Part shown: piece after piece, positions 21,833 through 30,056 of the stretch
Layout of the letters: the number at the start of each line of letters is the position of its first letter
Position numbering within the stretch: the stretch's first letter is position 1
Source: Dokdonella_A sp038237055
Lineage (GTDB): Bacteria > Pseudomonadota > Gammaproteobacteria > Xanthomonadales > Rhodanobacteraceae
Assembly (NCBI GenBank): GCA_038237055.1
Contig: JBBRZD010000003.1
Span: forward strand, 1 to 31,168
Direction: 5' to 3'
DNA length: 31,168 nt
The notes under the pieces: model-generated
Seen by the model: the letters and a program-made list of their open reading frames with translations, nothing else
The model's database searches: none
Told to the model about the DNA's origin: nothing
Translations under genes and position numbers: made by a program

Positions 21833-24800
21833 TCAGCCTTCGAAACCGTCCGCGAAGATGCGGTCGATGCAGCTGACGACGATGTTGCTTACATTGGCGC
21901 CGGCAACCGCGCCAGCGCCGTTCGTGATGGTGCAGACTTCCGTCGGGGTCGTCGGCTGCACGCTGACAGTGACCGTGTAAGCAGCTCCGCTCGCAACGGC
22001 CGTCGGGAAGGTGAAGGCACCGTTCGCCGAGACCATCTGCGTTTGCGCACCGCTATTGAGCGTGAGCGTGACATTGTTGCCGACCAAGCCACTCACCGAG
22101 CCACCGACCGTGTAACTGTTGGTCGTGCAGCTCACCGCAACATTGGTGACATTTGCGGAACCGATCGTGCCGTTGCCGTTCGTGATAGTGCAGGTCTGCG
22201 TCGGATTCGAGGGTTGCGTGCCGACGGTGACTTCGTAGCTTGCACCACTGGCGAGCGCAGTCGGGAACGTGAAGCTACCGTTCGACGAAAGCGGCAACGT
22301 CTGCGCGCCCAGCGACAAGCTGAAGCCCGTGCCGGCAAGGCCATTGACCGTTCCGCCGACCGTATAGGTATTGGTCGTGCAGCTCACCGCAACGTTGGTG
22401 ACATTCGCCGAACCGATCGTGCCGCTGCCGTTCGTGACCGTGCAGGTCTGCGTCGGATTCGAGGGTTGCGTGCCGACGGTGACTGCGTAGCTTGCACCAC
22501 TGGCGAGCGCAGTCGGGAACGTGAAGCTACCGTTCGACGAAAGCGGCAACGTCTGCGCGCCCAGCGACAAGCTGAAGCCCGTGCCGGCAAGGCCGCTGAC
22601 TGTTCCGCCGACCGTATAAGTGTTGGTCGTGCAGCTCACTGCAACGTTGCTGACATTTGCGGAACCAACCGTGCCGTTGCCATTGCTGACCGTGCAGGTC
22701 TGCGTCGGGCTGGATGGCTGCGTGCCGACCGTGACGAGGTAAGACGCACCACTGGCGAGCGCGGTCGGGAACGTGAAGCTACCGTTCGCCGAAAGCGGCA
22801 ACGTCTGCGCGCCGAGCGACAAGGTGAGGCCCGTGCCGGAAAGGCCACTGACTGTGCCGCCGACCGTGTAGGTATTGGTCGTGCAAGTCACAGCAACGTT
22901 GGTGACGTTTGCGCCAGTGATCGTGCCGCTGCCACTGGCAACTGAGCAGGTCTGGCCACTCGGCTGCGTGCCGACTGCGACTGCATAGCTGGCGGCATTT
23001 GCGAGGCCAGTGGGAAACGTAAATGCGCCGTTTGCAGCAAGGGGCAGCGTCTGCGCGCCGCTGTTGAGCGAGAGCACCAGGCCACTACCCGTCAGGCCGC
23101 CGACGTTGCCGCCCACGGTGTAGGTCGTCGGCGCGGCCGTTGTCGGGACCAGGCACCACTGTGTCACCGTGCCGGTATCGCCGGATGCAGCGTCGACGGC
23201 CTTCAATGTCCACGTACCGGCGAACGACTGACCCGCGAAGATACCGTTGATCGGGTTGTTGGGCTTGACCACGCCGGAGAGGGCAGGCGGTGTCGCGTTG
23301 CACTGCCCTTCGACCGGTGTCGCCGACGCGTCGTCGAGCGTGACGTCGAAGTTGGCGCCGGAGCAACCGAAACCGGTACCCGTGTAGCCAGGGCGATCAA
23401 TCATGATTGAGCTGCCGGCGCCGCGGGTCAGCGTGAACGCGAGGTCACCGACATACGTATGCGTGCCCTGGATCTTGACCTTCAGCCCTGTCAGCACAGA
23501 GGCATCGCTGATCGTGATCGAGTCGCTTGCGCCGGTCGTGGTGTTGTCCGGAATCGCAAGGGTCAATACGTGGCAGATCTCGTTCGCGGTCGTGAAATTG
23601 AAAGCTGCGGACGTCGTCGATCCGCAGGCATTGAGTGCCTGTACGCGCCAGAAATACTGTGTATTGGGAAGCAGGCCGCTGGCGGCATAGGTTGTGGTGG
23701 TGATGTTTGGAGCCGTTTGCACGATCGTGCCAAACGCAGCGTCAGTCGCGATTTCAACCGTGTAAGACGCCGTATTCGGGCTTGCGGCCCACGTCAGCGT
23801 CGGCGCGGTGCTCGTACCTGTTGCGCCATTCGCCGGACCACTCAGCACGGGTGCCGCCGGTGCTCCCGTTGTCAGCACGAGCTGGCTGGTTGCCGCGTGG
23901 CCCGGGCTGGCGGCTGCGGTGCCGCTGACAGTGATCGTCGAGGTGCCGGCAAGGGCAGCGCCAGTCGCGGTGATCGTCATGGTCGACGTCCCGCCGGGCG
24001 TTACCGGATTCGTCGAGAACGATGCGCTGACGCCGGCCGGCAGGCCGCTCGCAACGAGCGTGACCGGGGCCGAGAAAGACATCTGCGAGCCGACGTTGAC
24101 GGTGTAGGTGGTCGTCCCGGGTGCGCAGATACTCTGGCTCGCCTGCGTGATCGAAATCGTGAAGTCGGGTGCATCGGCACTGCAGACAGGACGTGCGCCG
24201 CAGGCGATGCCATGCGCGGTGAATGCATCCCAGATGCGACAGGCGTTCGGCGTACCGTTGGCGAGGTTGCCGTCATCGTCGTCGGCGGCGAGATAAACCG
24301 TGTACCAGTTGTTCGCGCCGCAGCCATCGACTTGTGCGGCGGGATTGCATTGGCCGCCGGACGCGACACGGTAAGCGCTCTTGCTCGGCGTCAGGCTGCC
24401 GTACCAGATCTTGTCCATCTCGCCCCAACCGGCCGCGCCATGCGCCGCGACCAGCTTTTGCGACAGATCCCAGTTGGCCGAACTTGCGATGTAGCTTTCG
24501 CAATGGCCCTCGTATCCCATCGGACCTTGGTAAGGCTGACCGCTGGATGGCGAAATGTACGGACAGGCGGTGCCGCCCTGGCCGACATACTGGTCGCAGT
24601 TGATCCCGGCGTTGTCGGTGACTGTCGACGGCTTCGACACCGTCGCCGCGCCCAGCGTGCTGAACGCATTGAGGTCGCGCACGCCGGTGCAGGATGCAGC
24701 GCAGTTGGGGCACGGCACGCCCGGTTTGAAGTTCTTGCCGATGCACGCGTCCTTGGTTTCGAGGAACGCGAAGGTATCGCCGACCGCTTCGCCGCTGCCG

Positions 24801-26308
24801 TTTTCTCCGGCTGAGCCGCCGCTGTTGGTATCCATGCCGTGGCCCCACTCGTGCAGGAACACCGCAGCGATCTCGCCGGTGTTGGAGCACCCGCCGCCGG
24901 ATTTGAAGAAGTTCAATGTGCTGCCGTTCCAGAACGCGTTGCAGGTCTGGTTGACGTTCATGTTCGCCGTTACCGTGCCCTGCAGCCACGAGTTGGTCGG
25001 GAAGAACGTGATCGCCTTGCGATTTATATTGGTCAGGTGATAGAAGCCGCTGCGCGATGCATGCGTATTGCCGGCGCCACCGACGCCGGGCGTGGTGCAG
25101 TCGGTGCCTGCGCTGCTGCCCAACGCGAGATTGCCGTCGGTTGAATTCGCCAGCGAAATGCTGCCGCAGGCGTCGCTCATTACGAAATACTTGCCATTCA
25201 GCGTAACGGTCGCCGTGCCGCCGCTGTAGTCATAGATGCCGAGCACGTCGGTGACCTTCGCGCCGCCGTTGGTTACGCTCGCGAACGGCATCGGCTTGAC
25301 GATTTCGGTGTCGGAGTTGGTGGTCGGATAGATGCCGCCGCTCACCGTCGCATTGACGTAGTCGTTCAGATCCTTCACGTCGATGACGCGGTTGGACTTC
25401 GCGTCGAACAAGACCTGATAGGTAGTGCGGTCGTCGATGACGCGGAACACGAAGCGCCAGACGAGGCGATGCGCGTAGCCACTGCCGGCGGCGCCGCGAT
25501 AGCTCTCGTGCGCATTCTGGTTGTTCGGCGTGACCGGCACGAGCAGCAGTTCACCGGGTTCGACCAGCGTTTCTACCGTGGTTCCAGCCGGGAATGCCAG
25601 TTCGCTCAACGCGAGCTCAAGCGCGTTCGCGCGCGTGGAAACCGGTTGTACATCGATCGTGACCGGCGCGACTTCGTTGGCGCCGAACTGCACGATGTTG
25701 CCCGCAGCGATGCGGAAGAAAAGGTTCGCGCCTTCGACGCGCACGCCGTCCTTGTATTGGGCAAACTCGACGAACCAGTGCGAGTTGTCCTTGCCATAGG
25801 CGATGCTGCTGTTCGGATCGAGGCGGAATTCCAGGCCCTTGCTCTTGAGCAGGTCGCTGTTAGCGTCGATGAAATCCTTCAGGCGTGTTTCGACGACGGC
25901 CATGTCGATCGTCTCGTTCGCAGCGAGACCAAGCTGCGAAAGCGAGAGCGAATTGCCGCGGCCCGGAATCAGCGCAACGCCGCTTCCCTGGATCAGGTTC
26001 GGACGGTCCGAACGACGATCCCAGCGCATTTCCCAATCGCCACTGTTGCGTTGCAGGAATTTCGCCACGCCCGCGTGCTGCGCATCGGCGGTTGTCAGCG
26101 TCGTGGTCTGCTCGAGTTCCGGCTGCACGTCCAGATCGCTGGCGATGAACGAATGCGAAAGCTTCGAGCGCGCGCCCTGTTCTGCTGTCACCGGTTGCAA
26201 CGCGTGCGCGAACGATGCGACGACGAGCAGGCTCAGGGCCAGCAGCAATCGACGCAGGAAGGTTTCGGAACGGCGTTTCGCAACCGTGCCGTTGAGTGTG
26301 CGTGTCAT
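21833..26308 (-). CDS. Secreted zinc metalloprotease with P-domain, five 84-residue repeats and IFADGFE tail
   Basis: This extracellular gluzincin-type protease has 1491 residues. The start is ATG 26308, with GGGGAG eight bases upstream and a signal peptide (cleavage near ASFAHA); the frame is open to 26374. A long propeptide with FTP/PepSY-like character follows (about 40-330). The catalytic domain has HEWGH (486-490), with Glu507 in GEAVGD as candidate third zinc ligand. Cysteine-rich loops (CPNCAASC) suggest disulfides. Then come an Ig-like region, a fibronectin-like domain (YFWRVQALNACGSTTSAAF), a P-domain (HTYVGDLAFTLTRGAG), and five tandem 84-residue beta repeats (TYTVGGTVSGL...VAVSCTTN). 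It ends DRIFADGFEG. It interrupts the kynurenine cluster with no functional link. Confidence 0.92.
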   Translation of the reverse strand: MTRTLNGTVAKRRSETFLRRLLLALSLLVVASFAHALQPVTAEQGARSKLSHSFIASDLDVQPELEQTTTLTTADAQHAGVAKFLQRNSGDWEMRWDRRSDRPNLIQGSGVALIPGRGNSLSLSQLGLAANETIDMAVVETRLKDFIDANSDLLKSKGLEFRLDPNSSIAYGKDNSHWFVEFAQYKDGVRVEGANLFFRIAAGNIVQFGANEVAPVTIDVQPVSTRANALELALSELAFPAGTTVETLVEPGELLLVPVTPNNQNAHESYRGAAGSGYAHRLVWRFVFRVIDDRTTYQVLFDAKSNRVIDVKDLNDYVNATVSGGIYPTTNSDTEIVKPMPFASVTNGGAKVTDVLGIYDYSGGTATVTLNGKYFVMSDACGSISLANSTDGNLALGSSAGTDCTTPGVGGAGNTHASRSGFYHLTNINRKAITFFPTNSWLQGTVTANMNVNQTCNAFWNGSTLNFFKSGGGCSNTGEIAAVFLHEWGHGMDTNSGGSAGENGSGEAVGDTFAFLETKDACIGKNFKPGVPCPNCAASCTGVRDLNAFSTLGAATVSKPSTVTDNAGINCDQYVGQGGTACPYISPSSGQPYQGPMGYEGHCESYIASSANWDLSQKLVAAHGAAGWGEMDKIWYGSLTPSKSAYRVASGGQCNPAAQVDGCGANNWYTVYLAADDDDGNLANGTPNACRIWDAFTAHGIACGARPVCSADAPDFTISITQASQSICAPGTTTYTVNVGSQMSFSAPVTLVASGLPAGVSASFSTNPVTPGGTSTMTITATGAALAGTSTITVSGTAAASPGHAATSQLVLTTGAPAAPVLSGPANGATGTSTAPTLTWAASPNTASYTVEIATDAAFGTIVQTAPNITTTTYAASGLLPNTQYFWRVQALNACGSTTSAAFNFTTANEICHVLTLAIPDNTTTGASDSITISDASVLTGLKVKIQGTHTYVGDLAFTLTRGAGSSIMIDRPGYTGTGFGCSGANFDVTLDDASATPVEGQCNATPPALSGVVKPNNPINGIFAGQSFAGTWTLKAVDAASGDTGTVTQWCLVPTTAAPTTYTVGGNVGGLTGSGLVLSLNSGAQTLPLAANGAFTFPTGLANAASYAVAVGTQPSGQTCSVASGSGTITGANVTNVAVTCTTNTYTVGGTVSGLSGTGLTLSLGAQTLPLSANGSFTFPTALASGASYLVTVGTQPSSPTQTCTVSNGNGTVGSANVSNVAVSCTTNTYTVGGTVSGLAGTGFSLSLGAQTLPLSSNGSFTFPTALASGASYAVTVGTQPSNPTQTCTVTNGSGTIGSANVTNVAVSCTTNTYTVGGTVNGLAGTGFSLSLGAQTLPLSSNGSFTFPTALASGASYEVTVGTQPSNPTQTCTITNGNGTIGSANVTNVAVSCTTNSYTVGGSVSGLVGNNVTLTLNSGAQTQMVSANGAFTFPTAVASGAAYTVTVSVQPTTPTEVCTITNGAGAVAGANVSNIVVSCIDRIFADGFEG
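21866..23125 (-). repeat. Five in-frame 252-bp tandem repeats
   Basis: The TYTVGG start of each unit recurs exactly every 252 bases (boundaries near 23125, 22873, 22621, 22369 and 22117). Each encodes 84 residues with one or two cysteines. Units three and four are almost identical at DNA level: about 160 bases (22188-22352 against 22440-22604) differ at one position by eye, pointing to recent duplication or gene conversion. The outermost units are more divergent. Confidence 0.9.
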
Positions 26309-26842
26309 CAAGCTTTCTCCCCAGAATGATATGAATCTGGGAAGCCCCGATGGGCACAACAAACGCATGCGCATGGCAACGTGATGGTTGCCCGCCCGCG
26401 GCGACTGCGTGCACGTCGAAACGAACTACCCCAGAGGCGCGCGCAACGCGCCGGCGCGGAGGCTAGCACGGCGGACGGCAAAAAGCGCTGATGCAAAGGC
26501 AGCTTTGTGCAGCGTTTAAACGCGCGCACGCACGAGGCCCGATCAATCATTTCAGAGGCGCAGAGCGGCATCCGCCTGGCGCGTGAGATACGCCTGCGTA
26601 TCGAGGCTATTGTCAGCCGGTCGAGCGCTTCGACTGCAGCCGTGACGCCGGCGATCAATATGAGCCGCTACGCCGATTGCGCCGCACACACGGTGGGGAC
26701 TGTCGGACACACTGTCACGCAGGAAGGCGCGGCGAAACTCCGCAGAAGCCGGCGCTCATCCAAGCACGCAAGCGAAGTAAAAAGCTCGGTGTAGCGTGTT
26801 TTTTTTCAACGACAGGAATTCCAGCCCGGAATGCCCTGCGCG
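26309..26842. other. 534-base intergenic region upstream of the metalloprotease gene
   Basis: The protease ribosome binding site lies at 26317-26322. A short hairpin (26436-26441 with 26447-26452) and a run of eight T at 26799-26806 (plus strand) are visible, but no stem precedes the T run. Reading frames on both strands give basic, low-complexity translations without recognisable family features. It probably holds the promoter of the protease gene and the untranslated end of the FUSC gene. Confidence 0.4.
26317..26322 (-). promoter_or_regulatory. Shine-Dalgarno of the metalloprotease gene
   Basis: GGGGAG on the minus strand lies eight bases before ATG 26306-26308 and a signal peptide. It decides against the upstream in-frame start at 26374. 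Confidence 0.75.
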
Positions 26843-28921
26843 TCAAGCGGAATTCACTTCGGCGGAACGCAGAAGGTGGGCGAGCGTGTCGATGCTGTCG
26901 GTCATGCGATCGAGCGCTTCGATGATCGCCGCAGCCACCTCGCTGGCGCCGGGACCGCCGGTGCTGCCGAGTTGCGTGGCGAGTGCGCGTTCCCGTTCGC
27001 GCAGATTGTCGATGGTGGGCGCGGTGCCGTCGCGCAAGCCTGCGGCGACTGCGGCGAGGCTGCTGTCGATATGCGTGCCGAATTCGGCCAACCGATCCCG
27101 GGTGGGCAACGTGGGCGCATCCTGCAATACCGCTTCGAGAGACATGCAGGCGCGCACAAACCGATTTGCGTTGGCGAAGAGGCCATCGGCCAGTGCGATC
27201 AGTTGCGGATCACTGCGCGGTTCTTCGCGTAGGCGATCGATCGAAGCTTGGGCATTCGTGCGGGCGGTGCGCGCGGCGGTGCGGGCTGCCGCGTGCGCGG
27301 CGGCGTCCGTGTCGAGCAATCCGCTGAAGTAGATTCGATAGGCATCGGTCATCGCCGCCAGCGCGGGGCGCACACGCAAGTGCTCCCAGGTCGGCCAGAG
27401 TGCGTACGCAGCGAGCGCAAACGCACTGCCGATGACGGTCGCGATGCCGCGCGCAACCATTGTTTCGCCCGGTGCGATGCCGTCGAACGCGAGCAGGATG
27501 ACGACGAGGCCGGTCAGCATCATGACGGCCAGACCGTAATGCACGGTCACCAGCATGCGGAAGCCGATGCTGAGGACTGCCAGCAACACGAGTTCTTCCC
27601 AGACGCCACCGAACGCGGTGTGCACCAAGGCGGTTGTCAGCACGAGGCCGAGCAGCGTGCCGATCACGCGCAGCACGCCAACGCGGAAGGTGCCAGCAAA
27701 ATCGGGCTTGAGCACGATCGCAACCGTCATCGGAATCCAGTAACCATGTTCGAGGCCGGCGATCCGCGCACCTGCGACGCTGATCGCGAGGCAGACGCCG
27801 CAGCGCAGTGCGTGGCGGAACGCGACCGATGACAGGCGCAGGTTCGCGCGCAGGGTCGCCAGAGCGCTGCGTGGACGCAACGCGCGCGGCAGGCGCTCCT
27901 CCGCGTCCTGCGCGCGCAACTCACCGCGACTTCCGGCAAAATCGGTGTTGCGCAACGCTGCGCGCAATTGACCGGCGAGGCCCTGCACGCGCGCGATCGC
28001 TATCAGCAACTCGCGCTGTTGCGCAGGGCCCGCGCGCAATTGATCGAGCGCCGCGAGTGCGGCTTCGAATCCCTTCATCGCCGCCGCAGCCGCGAGCGGA
28101 CTTACGCCACGATCGAGCGCATCCGCCATTGCATCGAGCGTGCGCGCGGCATATTCGAGCGCGCGGCCAATCGTCGTCTTGAGTTCGCCTTCGCTGAGCG
28201 TTGCGCGCAGGTCGCCGATCGCGAGCAGTTCGAGGCGGATGCGCTCGACCAACTCGGCCAGCACGCGAAACGTTTCCATGATCGTGCCACGTGCGCGGTG
28301 GACTCCGTGCAACAGGGCTTCGACGTCAAGCAACGCTTGGGTGACCGGTGGCGCGTGGGTCTGCTCGGTCGCGCGCCGCGCGCTGGCGGCCAGTTGGCGG
28401 CAGATTTCCGCGATTGCAATGCGTTCCGGTCGATAGCGCTGCAGTGGCCACGCGGCGATCGCGAACAGGGTTTGCAGCACACCGCCTGCGAAGATGAGCG
28501 ACGCAGCCGCGAGTGCGGCACTCGCGCCGCGAGGCTGTGCTGCCATGATGACGAGCAGGATCATGCTGGTGAGGCCAGCACGCCCCGCGTCGGTGCCGAG
28601 TGCAACCAGCAGGCCTCCGCCAATGCCCCAAAACAGTGCAGCAGCGACGAGTAAAGGTGTGTGCGCACCAACCAGGCAGCCAACGAATGAAGAGACGCCT
28701 GCAGCGAGCGCAGTGAGCAGCATCCGCCGCATGCGCAACCGGTAGGGCCCCGGCTGATCGGTGAACATCGTGTTGAGCGCACCGGCGGCGACGCCCAGGC
28801 CGATGCCGATATGATCAGTCGCGATACCAATTCCGAGCGGCAATACGATCGCCGCTGTGTTGCGCAAAGCAACGCGCAACGGCACGTCGCGCGGTTTCAA
28901 TTCGATCAGGCTGCTGAACAT
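26843..28921 (-). CDS. FUSC-family inner membrane protein (YccS/AaeB-like)
   Basis: This is a membrane protein of 692 residues with the two-bundle layout of the fusaric acid resistance/aromatic acid exporter superfamily. An N-terminal bundle of about six segments (residues 20-160, IVLPLGIGIATDHIGIGLGV) is followed by a soluble helical region (about 165-370). A second membrane bundle (about 385-520) carries the FUSC signature region GYWIPMTVAIVLKPDFAGTF, and a C-terminal helical domain completes it. Some relatives export aromatic carboxylic acids. It follows the 3-hydroxyanthranilate dioxygenase gene after 40 bases, so export of an aromatic pathway intermediate is a reasonable guess, not shown. 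No obvious Shine-Dalgarno is seen at the ATG. Confidence 0.87.
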   Translation of the reverse strand: MFSSLIELKPRDVPLRVALRNTAAIVLPLGIGIATDHIGIGLGVAAGALNTMFTDQPGPYRLRMRRMLLTALAAGVSSFVGCLVGAHTPLLVAAALFWGIGGGLLVALGTDAGRAGLTSMILLVIMAAQPRGASAALAAASLIFAGGVLQTLFAIAAWPLQRYRPERIAIAEICRQLAASARRATEQTHAPPVTQALLDVEALLHGVHRARGTIMETFRVLAELVERIRLELLAIGDLRATLSEGELKTTIGRALEYAARTLDAMADALDRGVSPLAAAAAMKGFEAALAALDQLRAGPAQQRELLIAIARVQGLAGQLRAALRNTDFAGSRGELRAQDAEERLPRALRPRSALATLRANLRLSSVAFRHALRCGVCLAISVAGARIAGLEHGYWIPMTVAIVLKPDFAGTFRVGVLRVIGTLLGLVLTTALVHTAFGGVWEELVLLAVLSIGFRMLVTVHYGLAVMMLTGLVVILLAFDGIAPGETMVARGIATVIGSAFALAAYALWPTWEHLRVRPALAAMTDAYRIYFSGLLDTDAAAHAAARTAARTARTNAQASIDRLREEPRSDPQLIALADGLFANANRFVRACMSLEAVLQDAPTLPTRDRLAEFGTHIDSSLAAVAAGLRDGTAPTIDNLRERERALATQLGSTGGPGASEVAAAIIEALDRMTDSIDTLAHLLRSAEVNSA

Positions 28922-28961
28922 GCGGATGCGGCTGCGCCGGTGCTTGGCGTTGGCAGGAGGT

Positions 28962-29492
28962 TCACCCAGCGGGTCGAACGTAGCGATCCGGAGTCGGATT
29001 CAGATGGCCGCAGGAACCGCAGGTGCGCAAATCGATCGAGCCGTAGAAATACTCGAACACGCGCAAGAAATCCGTTTCGATGTCGTGCAAATGGAAAAAT
29101 TCTTCGTAGAGCTTGTGATTGCATCGCTCGCAGAACCAGAGCAGGCCGTCCAGTTCGTGCGCGAGCCGGCGTCGCTCGATCACCAGACCGACTGAATTCG
29201 GTGCGCGTTGCGGCGAATGCAATACGCGCGGCGGCAGGTAAAACACTTCTCCGGCGCGGATCGGGATATCGCGCACGCCGCCGTCTTCCTGGATCTTCAA
29301 TACCATGTCGCCTTCGAGTTGATGGAAGAACTCGGCGCCTTCGTCATGGTGAAAATCGGTGCGTGCATTGGGGCCACCGACAATCATGATGATGAAGTCG
29401 TCGGCAATGATGCATTTGTTGCCGACGGGCGGCTTCAGCAGGTGGCGGTGTTCGTCGATCCAGCTGGCAAGATTTAAGGGGGCAGGCAGCAT
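28962..29492 (-). CDS. 3-hydroxyanthranilate 3,4-dioxygenase
   Basis: This non-haem Fe(II) cupin enzyme opens the ring of 3-hydroxyanthranilate to 2-amino-3-carboxymuconate semialdehyde (NbaC/HAAO). In 176 residues from ATG 29492, alignment from memory with the Cupriavidus enzyme gives iron ligands His48, Glu54 and His92 (RTDFHHDEGAEFFHQLEG; LPPRVLHSPQR). The bacterial rubredoxin-like iron site has Cys121/Cys124 (CERC) and Cys158/Cys161 (CGSC). A GTG five codons upstream is also possible; the ATG is preferred because it has GGAAG eight bases before it and matches the MLxPPxxL start I recall for Xanthomonas. It feeds the ACMSD encoded 7 kb downstream. Confidence 0.95.
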   Translation of the reverse strand: MLPAPLNLASWIDEHRHLLKPPVGNKCIIADDFIIMIVGGPNARTDFHHDEGAEFFHQLEGDMVLKIQEDGGVRDIPIRAGEVFYLPPRVLHSPQRAPNSVGLVIERRRLAHELDGLLWFCERCNHKLYEEFFHLHDIETDFLRVFEYFYGSIDLRTCGSCGHLNPTPDRYVRPAG

Positions 29493-29615
29493 CGCGTTCG
29501 CTTCCACGTCGGTCAGAAGGAAGCACGAAGTGTAGTGCGGAACGGTCGTGGGCGAGGAGTTGTTTGAGCGGTCGCGTCATGCGCAGGTCAGCATGACGCT
29601 GGGAAGACGGCAAGC

Positions 29616-30056
29616 CTACCCCGACTTGCTTGTCTCGCGGATCCAGGCGATGCACTTCAATTCGATCGCGATCGGCGTCGGCAGCGCCGTGATGCCGAGC
29701 GTGGTGCGGCACGGCGCACGCGCTGGATCAGGGAAATACTCGGCGTAGACACGGTTGTAGACGGGAAAATCACGCTGCATGTCGGTCAGGAATACGGTCA
29801 CGTCGACGAGATCCTCCCAGCACGCGCCGCTTGCCTGCAGCACGGCGCGGACATTGGCGAACACCTGGTGGCACTGCGCGTCGATGTCGTAGGCGATCAG
29901 CGTGCCATCTGCGGCGTGAACGTTGCCAGGAATCGTATTCGTCCCCGGTGTGCGAGGGCCTACACCTGACAAAAACACGAGGCTGCCAACGTGTCGGGCG
30001 TGCGGATACGCGCCGACAGGCATGGGTGCGGCGTCGGTTTGGACGCTCTCAGTCAT
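29616..30056 (-). CDS. RidA-family protein, likely 2-aminomuconate deaminase
   Basis: This 146-residue YjgF/RidA-fold protein (trimer in the family) has PVGAYPHARHVGSLVFLSGVG, the helix region CHQVFANVRAVLQASGA, VTVFLTDMQRDFPVYNRVYAEYF and the conserved arginine in APCRTTLGITALP. General RidA proteins remove reactive enamines. The clade linked to 3-hydroxyanthranilate degradation (NbaF type) deaminates 2-aminomuconate, and the position next to the dioxygenase favours that role. ATG 30056 begins eight bases inside the preceding gene; the frame stays open to 30179 without homologous residues. Substrate is inferred from context. Confidence 0.87.
   Translation of the reverse strand: MTESVQTDAAPMPVGAYPHARHVGSLVFLSGVGPRTPGTNTIPGNVHAADGTLIAYDIDAQCHQVFANVRAVLQASGACWEDLVDVTVFLTDMQRDFPVYNRVYAEYFPDPARAPCRTTLGITALPTPIAIELKCIAWIRETSKSG

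Noticed and set aside
20058..22945. Overlapping long plus-strand frames (20058-21620, 20611-21876, 21590-22945)
   Set aside because: They oppose the exported protein, ACMSD and the protease. The apparent repeats in the third are the mirror of the 252-bp repeats.
21866..23125. CRISPR-like regular repetition
   Set aside because: The period is 252 bases, without spacers, and in frame with the protease; it is a protein repeat.
23459..24814. A 451-codon plus-strand frame
   Set aside because: It is antisense to the metalloprotease catalytic and Ig-like regions, with arginine-rich shadow composition.
26507..26794. A possible small plus-strand gene upstream of the protease
   Set aside because: It has no ribosome binding site, an unremarkable basic composition, and no terminator stem before the T run at 26799.
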